A DNA stretch of 5,802 nt from an uncultured Blautia sp. (GTDB lineage: Bacteria > Bacillota_A > Clostridia > Lachnospirales > Lachnospiraceae), in the NCBI GenBank assembly GCA_905209435.1, contig CAJLTE010000148.1, forward strand, positions 1 to 5,802, read 5' to 3'. Below, piece after piece: positions 1 to 4,595 of this stretch. Every line of letters begins with the position of its first letter. The stretch's first letter is position 1. A program made the translations under genes and the position numbers. The notes under the pieces are model-generated. The model had not been told where the DNA came from. It saw nothing but the letters and a program-made list of their open reading frames with translations, and did no database searches.

Positions 1-469
1 CAGCGTCTTCAGGGAAAATATAGATTCCGTATTCCGGTGCTTCCGGATACATTTCCCTTGTACTTCCCAGTTCTTCGATAGAACACATCATACCGCAGGA
101 TTCAACTCCGCGGAGTTTACCTTTCTTAATTTCGATTCCACCCGGAGTTTTCTTTCCGTCATGACCGCCTGCTACACGTCCGCCGTCAAGAACAACAGGA
201 ACTTTATCTCCTTCTTTTACGTTTGGAGCACCTGTAACGATCTGTACAGATTCTGTTCCAATATTTACCTGACAGATAATCAGTTTATCTGCATCCGGAT
301 GTTTCTCGATCTTGTCGATCTGTCCGATCACGATCTTGTCCAGATCTGCATCCAGTTTCTCGAAGCCTTCCACCTTTGTTCCTGTCAGTGTCATGGCATC
401 TGTATATTCCTGTGCTGTCACATCAAGATCCGGCACATACATTTTAATCCAAGATAATGAAGTATTCAT
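1..469 (-). CDS. pheT: Phenylalanyl-tRNA synthetase beta subunit, N-terminal part (runs off left edge)
   Basis: Beta subunit of the alpha2-beta2 class II phenylalanyl-tRNA synthetase, which charges tRNA-Phe in the cytoplasm. Only the first 156 codons are present; the family is about 800 residues, so most of the protein lies beyond the left edge. The start MNTSLSWIKMYVPDL is typical of PheT. It is followed by the EMAP/OB-fold tRNA-binding domain at roughly residues 40-150, with the recognisable HPDADKL, TGAPNV and CGMMCS motifs. The ATG at 469 is preceded by AAAGAGGA about ten bases upstream, a good ribosome binding site. It lies 25 bp after the pheS stop with no terminator between them, so the two genes form one operon and are both governed by the T-box upstream of pheS. 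No frameshift is seen in the visible part. Identity is certain; the rest of the gene cannot be judged. Confidence 0.97.
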   Translation of the reverse strand, partial: MNTSLSWIKMYVPDLDVTAQEYTDAMTLTGTKVEGFEKLDADLDKIVIGQIDKIEKHPDADKLIICQVNIGTESVQIVTGAPNVKEGDKVPVVLDGGRVAGGHDGKKTPGGIEIKKGKLRGVESCGMMCSIEELGSTREMYPEAPEYGIYIFPEDA

Positions 470-494
470 TTTGTTAATCCTCTTTCTATTATTA

Positions 495-1520
495 TTAGAA
501 CTGTTTCAGGAAACGAATGTCGTTCTCATAGAGAAGTCTCATATCGTCAATCTCATATTTCAGAAGTGCGATACGTTCAAGGCCTACACCAAACGCAAAT
601 CCTGTGTATTCCTCCGGATCAATTCCGCACATGCTTAATACATTCGGATGAACCATACCGCAGCCAAGGATTTCAATCCATCCGGAACCTTTACAGAAAC
701 GGCATCCTTTACCGCCGCATTTGAAGCAGGATACGTCTACCTCTGCACTTGGCTCTGTAAATGGGAAGTGATGTGGTCTGAATTTCGTCTTTGTCTCAGG
801 TCCGAATAATTCCTGTGCAAACTCCTGCAGAGTTCCTTTCAGGTCTGCAAAAGTGATGTTCTTGTCAATAACAAGACCTTCGATCTGATGGAAAGAAGGA
901 GAATGTGTTGCATCTACTTCATCAGAACGGAATACACGTCCAGGTGCGATCATACGGATCGGCAGTTTGCCTTTCTCCATTGTACGCGCCTGAACCGGTG
1001 AGGTCTGTGAACGAAGAAGGATAGAATCATTGATAAAGAAAGTATCTTGTTCATCACGTGCCGGATGATTTTCAGGGATGTTCAGTTTGGTAAAGTTGTA
1101 GTCTGCATACTCTACTTCCGGTCCCTCTACTACTTCATATCCCATACCGATAAAGATACGCTCTACTTCTTCCAGAGCGATGGTATTCGGATGGCGATGA
1201 CCAATTTTGGCTTTTTTAGCAGGTAAAGTAACGTCGATAACTTCCTGTTTCATCTTCTCTTCACGAACTGCTTCTTCCAGTTTCTGTTTGGATTCGTCGA
1301 GCAGTGCTTCGATCTTAGATCTTGTTTCGTTTACAAGCTGTCCAACCTTCGGGCGTTCTTCCGGAGCAACATCCTTCATACTCTTTAAGATTGCTGTCAG
1401 CTCACCTTTTTTACCAAGGTATGCTACACGTACTTCATTCAGTTTGTCCAGACCTTCGGATTCATCAATCCGTTTTCTGGCTGCTTCAGCCAGTTCCTGA
1501 AGTCTTTCTTTCATATCCAT
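495..1520 (-). CDS. pheS: Phenylalanyl-tRNA synthetase alpha subunit
   Basis: Catalytic alpha subunit of phenylalanyl-tRNA synthetase, which activates Phe with ATP and transfers it to tRNA-Phe as a partner of PheT. It has 341 residues, the normal full length. Residues 1-90 are charged and helical, the expected N-terminal coiled-coil arm that contacts tRNA. The class II core follows: [14 protein letters not shown] (110-123) as motif 1 region, [22 protein letters not shown] (around 194-215) as motif 2, and [14 protein letters not shown] (307-320) as motif 3. Ala309 in GFAFG matches E. coli Ala294, which sets amino-acid pocket size, so specificity for Phe should be normal. Cys265, 268, 273 and 276 form CxxC-x4-CxxC, a possible metal knuckle. 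The ATG at 1520 is preferred over the ATG at 1514 because AAAGGAG lies 11 bases upstream of it. It is the first gene of pheS-pheT and sits directly behind the T-box leader. Confidence 0.98.
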   Translation of the reverse strand: MDMKERLQELAEAARKRIDESEGLDKLNEVRVAYLGKKGELTAILKSMKDVAPEERPKVGQLVNETRSKIEALLDESKQKLEEAVREEKMKQEVIDVTLPAKKAKIGHRHPNTIALEEVERIFIGMGYEVVEGPEVEYADYNFTKLNIPENHPARDEQDTFFINDSILLRSQTSPVQARTMEKGKLPIRMIAPGRVFRSDEVDATHSPSFHQIEGLVIDKNITFADLKGTLQEFAQELFGPETKTKFRPHHFPFTEPSAEVDVSCFKCGGKGCRFCKGSGWIEILGCGMVHPNVLSMCGIDPEEYTGFAFGVGLERIALLKYEIDDMRLLYENDIRFLKQF

Positions 1521-1588
1521 GTCTTTTCTTTCTCCTTTATCTTATAATAGCAAGATTTCGTCCGAAGAACTTACGTCCTTGTAAACGT

Positions 1589-1620
1589 AAAAAAGCTCCG
1601 TCCCAGTAAAGGGACGGAGC
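1589..1620 (-). terminator. T-box attenuator terminator upstream of pheS
   Basis: A 10-bp perfect GC-rich stem, GCTCCGTCCC (1620-1611) with GGGACGGAGC (1604-1595), closes a six-base loop and is followed by six U residues (1594-1589). It is the default OFF fold of the pheST leader. Its 5' arm is consumed by the antiterminator when uncharged tRNA-Phe is bound. About 68 bases separate it from the pheS start. Confidence 0.95.
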
Positions 1621-1840
1621 AAAATATCCGCGGTACCACCCTGCTTCCTGTATCTTCTACAGGCTCTCGGTCTGCTTAACGCGCAGTAACGTCATTTCCT
1701 ACTGTTACTTCAGAAATGCAGCTCCGGTGGGAAATTCAGGAAATATCTGAACCCGAGGCAGCTTCCAGCCGACGACCGCCTCTCTCTGTTGGAAAATAAA
1801 TCCCTATAAACACCTTCTATGCTTTTCATGATTATCAACA
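1589..1840 (-). promoter_or_regulatory. Phenylalanine T-box leader (tRNA-Phe-sensing riboswitch) of pheST
   Basis: 5' leader that binds uncharged tRNA-Phe and then prevents termination. The canonical T-box AGGGTGGTACCGCGG is read on the minus strand at 1642-1628. Stem I is recognisable. GGTG (1814-1811) pairs with CACC (1729-1726) at its base, and AGGGA pairs with TTCCT above the specifier loop. The loop carries GAATTTCC, giving a Phe codon UUC (1733-1731) or UUU (1734-1732). An AGAGAG bulge and an apical AGGCGG/CTGCCT helix follow. Next come a stem II pseudoknot (CATTTC 1718-1713 with GAAATG 1698-1693, interleaved with AGTAAC 1709-1704 and GTTACT 1690-1685) and stem III (CCTGTA/TACAGG, 1663-1647). 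The antiterminator pairs AGGG (1642-1639) with CCCT (1613-1610), which uses bases of the terminator stem, so the two folds exclude each other. Pairings were made by eye. The 5' boundary is the estimated transcription start. Confidence 0.96.
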
Positions 1841-1852
1841 TTAATAATCATG
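1827..1852. repeat. 9-bp inverted repeat overlapping the pheST -10 region
   Basis: CATGATTAT (1827-1835) and ATAATCATG (1844-1852) form perfect 9-bp arms around an 8-base spacer. One arm covers the proposed -10 hexamer and the other lies just beyond the proposed start site. It has no following U-tract, so it is not a terminator. It could be an operator or chance A/T-rich symmetry. A second, 5-bp dyad (ACAGA/TCTGT) lies between the -35 and -10. Confidence 0.55.
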
Positions 1853-1875
1853 CCACAGACTTAAAAATCTGTCAA
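1847..1875 (-). promoter_or_regulatory. Likely sigma-A promoter of pheST
   Basis: A perfect -35 TTGACA (1875-1870) is followed after 17 bp by CATGAT (1852-1847), four of six matches to TATAAT. Transcription would begin near 1840, shortly before T-box stem I. The -35 overlaps the TGA stop codon of the YihY-family gene (1874-1872), leaving no other room for a promoter. The weak -10 lowers confidence. A TATTAAT-like stretch just downstream is an alternative but gives poorer spacing. Confidence 0.6.
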
Positions 1876-2825
1876 GTATCATTTTCTTTTTTCTTATCCG
1901 GTTCCGGCAAAGGTTCAAGAGGTTCCTGCACAGACAGTTCAGGCTGTCTTCGTTCTCTTTCATGAGCAATCAGTCCTCTTACAGATCTGTGTGCAAGCCG
2001 GAACTCTTTCTCGAAATATGCATTAATCTCTGCTCCATATAGCAATAAATTCATGCAGATATACAGCCAGACCATAACCATGATAATAGTCGCAAGATTC
2101 CCATACATGTTGCTGAATCCCGGAAAAATTTCAAAATAAAAAGAAAATCCATATGAAAAAATAGACCAGGCAACTGCTATAATAAATGCCCCAGGAATCT
2201 GACTCTTAAAAGTGGCCTTTCTGTTAGGAAGTACTTTATACAGCATAAGAAATACCACAAACAACACGCCAAATACCAGCAGGGTTCTCGCCCCAAGTAT
2301 TCTGGCAATCATACGTCCAAGGAACGGTACATACCTGGCTACAGCTCCCTGTATCTCATTTCCCAATACAAGCAAGATCAAAGATATGATCAGCGCTATT
2401 ACCAGTGACATTGTATAAAATACTGCATAAATCCTGGTAAACAGCCAATTACGTGTTTCCTTTACATGATAAATCGTATTGAGTCCATTAATGATGGACT
2501 GCATTCCCTTTCCGGCAGACCACAAAGCAACCAGTGCGGAAAGGGGAACAATCGCGGTGCTCCTCTTATAAACATCCACAACAATTCCCAGCACAAAACT
2601 CTGCAGATTCTCCGGGATAAATGCAATGATAGCATCCCGGACTACATTATATGATAGTGGTGTATATCGTACCAGTGTAGTCAGAAACAGAATACACGGG
2701 ATAAATGACATGATCAGAAAATATGCAGCCTGTGTTGCATAAGCTCCAACATGATCTCCGGATACGCGGTCCATAAATCCAAGTAACAGACCTATAATCG
2801 ACCGCTTTTCCTTTCTCTTCTCCAT
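1872..2825 (-). CDS. YihY/BrkB-family integral membrane protein
   Basis: Polytopic inner-membrane protein of the YihY/virulence factor BrkB family. The family was once called ribonuclease BN, a name now rejected, and its biochemical role is unsettled. From the chosen start it has 317 residues. Hydrophobic segments lie near 30-52, 90-108, 132-156, 180-199, 208-232 and 240-265, giving about six membrane spans. Family signatures visible are LWSAGKGMQSIINGLNTIY (101-119), the YGNLATIIMVMVWLY stretch (241-255) and LLYGAEINAYFE (261-272). The N-terminus is basic (MEKRKEKR). The tail from about 288 is hydrophilic, rich in Glu and Pro, and probably cytoplasmic. I start at 2825 because GGAG lies six bases upstream. 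An in-frame ATG at 2879 would add 18 residues but has no Shine-Dalgarno sequence. It has its own promoter and is separated from galM by a terminator, so it is probably monocistronic. Confidence 0.92.
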   Translation of the reverse strand: MEKRKEKRSIIGLLLGFMDRVSGDHVGAYATQAAYFLIMSFIPCILFLTTLVRYTPLSYNVVRDAIIAFIPENLQSFVLGIVVDVYKRSTAIVPLSALVALWSAGKGMQSIINGLNTIYHVKETRNWLFTRIYAVFYTMSLVIALIISLILLVLGNEIQGAVARYVPFLGRMIARILGARTLLVFGVLFVVFLMLYKVLPNRKATFKSQIPGAFIIAVAWSIFSYGFSFYFEIFPGFSNMYGNLATIIMVMVWLYICMNLLLYGAEINAYFEKEFRLAHRSVRGLIAHERERRQPELSVQEPLEPLPEPDKKKENDT

Positions 2826-2909
2826 AAGTTTCTCCATTCTGTCTGTTTTAATAATGGAATTTTCCCTGATTATTATCATACCATGAAACTGTCATTATGA
2901 CAAATACGA

Positions 2910-2939
2910 ATTATATTACAGGTTCCCGGGTTGCACCAA
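2910..2939 (-). promoter_or_regulatory. Possible promoter of the YihY-family gene
   Basis: A perfect TATAAT lies at 2915-2910 on the minus strand, with a weak -35 TTGGTG (2939-2934) 18 bp upstream. Transcription would begin near 2903. This gives a leader of about 78 bases to the ATG at 2825, or about 24 to the alternative ATG at 2879. The -35 overlaps the U-tract of the galM terminator, so one small region ends one transcript and begins the next. Confidence 0.55.
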
Positions 2940-2988
2940 AAAATCCGATTCTCCCCATACTTAAATATATATGGAGACAATCGGATTT
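2938..2988 (-). terminator. Rho-independent terminator after galM
   Basis: AAATCCGATT (2988-2979) pairs perfectly over 10 bp with AATCGGATTT (2950-2941). Additional inner pairing of CTCC with GGAG is possible around an A/T-rich loop. A six-U run (2943-2938) overlaps the end of the stem. It begins 17 bases after the galM stop codon. The A-rich flank on the other side could also support termination on the plus strand, but no plus-strand gene is present. Confidence 0.9.
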
Positions 2989-3004
2989 ATATGTAAATTA
3001 ATTT

Positions 3005-4066
3005 TTATTTTTTGATATAGAAACGATAAGATGTTACGGAATCATACTGTTCACCGGCATTCAGGATTGGAGAATGGAAGCTTTCTACATTGATAGCATT
3101 TGGCTCTACCTGTGTTTCCAGACAAAATGCATCTCTCTTGCTGTATACATGACCATTTTTGCCATTTTCATGTATTATAAAATTGCCGGCATAGAGCTGT
3201 ACACACGGGCAATCGGAAGCAACATCCATAGCAATGCCAGTTTTATCACTGTATGCCGTCGCGATCAGTCTTCTGTTTCCTTTTGCATAATTATCTGTTA
3301 CATAATTATGATCATATCCACCGGTATATTTCAGCTGTTCAAAGTCTGCATCTATGTCCTGTCCAATCTTCTTAGCAGTTCTGAAATCCATCGGAGTTCC
3401 TGCTACTTCTTCATAAACGCCGGTCGGAATAGAATGGCTATCTGCTACAGGTGTGTAATATTTCGCATGAAGTGTAAGATACTGCTCCATAGCAGTTCCG
3501 CTTCCTTCACCATTCAGGTTAAAGTAGGAATGATTTGTCATATTGGCAATGGTAGGTTCATCACAAACACCCTGATAATGAATCTTCAGTTCATTCTCTT
3601 CTGTAAATTCATATTTGACAGACACATCAAATTCTCCCGGATATCCATTCTCACCGTCAGGACTGATACGATTAAAAACAACGCTGTTTTTGTCCTGGGA
3701 AATCTCAGCTGCCTTCCAGAGCTTTTTTTCAAATCCGTTCGGACCACTGTGAAGATTGTTATCATTCTCATTCTGTGCCAGAACTACCTCTTTGTCTCCA
3801 ATTGAGAACTTCGCTCCACCAATACGATTGCCACTTCTTCCGATAGTTGCACCAAAGAAACATCCGTTTACTTCATAGGATGCCAAATCGTCATATCCAA
3901 GTACCACGTCTGTCAGACTACCGTCTTTATCTGGAACGCATACTTTTACAAGAATCGCTCCAAAATCCGTTACTTCTGCGTATGCTCCGGATTTATTCTC
4001 CAGATGATAAATCTTTACTGATTCTCCAGACTGAAGTATACCAAATTTTCTCTCAGAAACACTCAT
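3005..4066 (-). CDS. galM: Aldose 1-epimerase (galactose mutarotase)
   Basis: Cytoplasmic mutarotase that interconverts alpha and beta anomers of galactose, glucose and related aldoses. It supplies alpha-D-galactose to galactokinase in the Leloir pathway. The 353 residues match the family length, and the beta-sandwich family motifs are in order: GRSGNRIGG (76-84), NNLHSGP (103-109), NHSYFNL (178-184), GYDHNYV (250-256) and CLETQVEPNA (315-324). By family comparison, Arg81, His106, His179, Asp252 and Glu317 correspond to the substrate-binding and catalytic residues, with His179 as acid and Glu317 as base. The ATG at 4066 is chosen because GGAGG lies nine bases upstream. An in-frame ATG at 4099 would place that site inside the gene. 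No other galactose genes are nearby. It follows the 6S RNA terminator closely and shows no clear promoter of its own. Broader hexose mutarotase activity cannot be excluded. Confidence 0.95.
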   Translation of the reverse strand: MSVSERKFGILQSGESVKIYHLENKSGAYAEVTDFGAILVKVCVPDKDGSLTDVVLGYDDLASYEVNGCFFGATIGRSGNRIGGAKFSIGDKEVVLAQNENDNNLHSGPNGFEKKLWKAAEISQDKNSVVFNRISPDGENGYPGEFDVSVKYEFTEENELKIHYQGVCDEPTIANMTNHSYFNLNGEGSGTAMEQYLTLHAKYYTPVADSHSIPTGVYEEVAGTPMDFRTAKKIGQDIDADFEQLKYTGGYDHNYVTDNYAKGNRRLIATAYSDKTGIAMDVASDCPCVQLYAGNFIIHENGKNGHVYSKRDAFCLETQVEPNAINVESFHSPILNAGEQYDSVTSYRFYIKK

Positions 4067-4097
4067 TGTTTCCAACCTCCCATATGTTATTTCTAAC

Positions 4098-4121
4098 AAA
4101 AAAGAGCCTCACGTCGGCTCT
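4098..4121 (-). terminator. Terminator after 6S RNA, upstream of galM
   Basis: AGAGCC (4121-4116) pairs with GGCTCT (4108-4103) around a seven-base loop and is followed by a run of U (4103-4098). A run of A directly before the hairpin can extend pairing with the U residues past one unpaired C. It probably sets the 3' end of primary 6S RNA. Its U-tract ends only 17 bases from the galM GGAGG, so galM expression probably depends on read-through here. Confidence 0.88.
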
Positions 4122-4122
4122 G

Positions 4123-4325
4123 TTTTTTACAGTTCCCGAAATGCCGTTCCCTTCCCATTGACGCCTAGCCGCAGCTAGGTGGGTACTCTCAACAGACTTT
4201 CTGCCTTCCGCTGCATAATGACGGCTTGACATCCGGCCTGCGATGTTGGGTTCCCGTTGAAGTCGATGTAGGTTCAAAAAAAGAAGGGGCCTCGCACATT
4301 TCAGGATACTGACACGTTCTTAACT
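4123..4325 (-). ncRNA. ssrS: 6S RNA
   Basis: 6S RNA mimics an open promoter and binds the housekeeping RNA polymerase holoenzyme, dampening transcription as cells enter stationary phase. The closing stem pairs CCTGAAATG (4305-4297) with CATTTCGGG (4143-4135), extended by CAGT (4311-4308) with ACTG (4133-4130). The 3' segment CGGCAUUUCGG closely resembles the E. coli 6S end CGGCAUCUCGG. Inside, CCCTTC (4288-4283) pairs with GAAGGG (4154-4149) and flanks a large central bubble containing the U-run and GAACCTACA on its 5' strand. The 3' strand of the bubble carries a 6-bp hairpin, CCTAGC-TGCG-GCTAGG (4179-4164), and an apical hairpin pairs ACATC with GATGT (4246-4229). Length of about 200 bases, a strong promoter directly upstream and a terminator directly downstream all fit. 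Ends are estimates. No credible coding frame with a ribosome binding site lies within it. Confidence 0.93.
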
Positions 4326-4332
4326 GTTTTTT

Positions 4333-4361
4333 ATTATACTCTAGTATATACGCTTTTTCAA
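4333..4361 (-). promoter_or_regulatory. Strong sigma-A promoter of 6S RNA
   Basis: TTGAAA (4361-4356) and a perfect TATAAT (4338-4333) are separated by the ideal 17 bp. The predicted start is an A near 4325, about 20 bases before the closing stem of 6S RNA. It is the best promoter in the window and the only clear one between thrC and galM, so it may also serve galM. Confidence 0.87.
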
Positions 4362-4385
4362 CATAAAATGCGCAATTATTTTTAT

Positions 4386-4433
4386 TTTTTATGTCATAGG
4401 AAATTACTCCGTAATGTTCCTATGACATAAAAA
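4386..4433. repeat. Long hairpin with 17-bp perfect arms
   Basis: Arms 4386-4402 and 4417-4433 are exact reverse complements (core ATGTCATAGGAA). Inside them ATTAC (4403-4407) and GTAAT (4411-4415) add five more pairs around a TCC loop, with one bulged base at 4416. The result is a 22-bp stem in 48 bases. On the minus strand its 5' arm begins with the five U residues that follow the GCCC-GGA-GGGC hairpin. No U-tract follows the long hairpin itself on that strand. It may act as a 3'-end stabiliser, a bidirectional transcription barrier or a dispersed palindromic repeat. The last cannot be told from one copy. Confidence 0.85.
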
Positions 4434-4444
4434 GCCCTCCGGGC
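4429..4444 (-). terminator. Probable terminator downstream of thrC
   Basis: GCCC (4444-4441) pairs with GGGC (4437-4434) around a GGA loop and is followed by five U residues (4433-4429). The stem is short but all G:C. It is the only hairpin with a U-tract between the thrC stop and the 6S promoter. It lies about 150 bases after the stop codon, behind several other hairpins. Confidence 0.6.
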
Positions 4445-4595
4445 AGGATCACACTGCGTCGTAGAGGAATCATGTCGCTGGAGCGACCCGCCGCAGGCGG
4501 AGAATCCTGCTTGTAGGATTCTTTCTTGTAGGATACCAGTTACTGAGAACGGAACGAACAGTAACTGATACTGTTGATCATAATATGAACAACAA
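4434..4595. repeat. Cluster of short palindromes downstream of thrC
   Basis: No gene is seen here; the region is nearly all inverted repeats. In plus-strand order: GCCC-TCC-GGGC (4434-4444); a GTCGC/GCGAC hairpin (4474-4487); CCGCC-GCA-GGCGG, starting at about 4488; AGAATCCT/AGGATTCT with a six-base loop (4501-4522); and CAGTTACTG (4537-4545) with CAGTAACTG (4559-4567). The last extends to about 12 pairs in RNA when G:U is allowed. GCAGGAT (4443-4449) can alternatively pair with ATCCTGC (4504-4510), enclosing the middle hairpins. GC content is visibly higher than in the A/T-rich DNA on both sides. The arrangement resembles REP or BIME-like palindromic elements or a structured 3' UTR. No transposase is present. 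Confidence 0.75.

Noticed and set aside
161..638. Two plus-strand frames opposite pheT and pheS
   Set aside because: Antisense shadows of clearly conserved synthetase genes, with Cys-rich non-protein-like composition and no upstream signals.
3074..3805. 243-residue plus-strand frame opposite galM
   Set aside because: Its length is an antisense effect of galM codon use; it has no ribosome binding site or recognisable domain and galM is intact with its catalytic residues.
4085..4098. TGTTA-GAAA-TAACA dyad just before the galM ribosome binding site
   Set aside because: Only five A/T-rich pairs next to the 6S terminator; expected by chance and no known operator is recognised.
4053..4277. 74-residue minus-strand frame over the 6S gene
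   Set aside because: The sequence is explained by 6S RNA structure; the frame spans the terminator and has no Shine-Dalgarno sequence.
4440..4512. A tRNA-like cloverleaf in the palindrome cluster
   Set aside because: The enclosing 7-bp helix and inner hairpins suggested a tRNA, but there is no T-arm GGTTCRA consensus, no acceptable anticodon arm and no D-loop GG.
4386..4571. CRISPR array
   Set aside because: The repeats are different inverted repeats, not regularly spaced identical direct repeats, and no cas genes are near.
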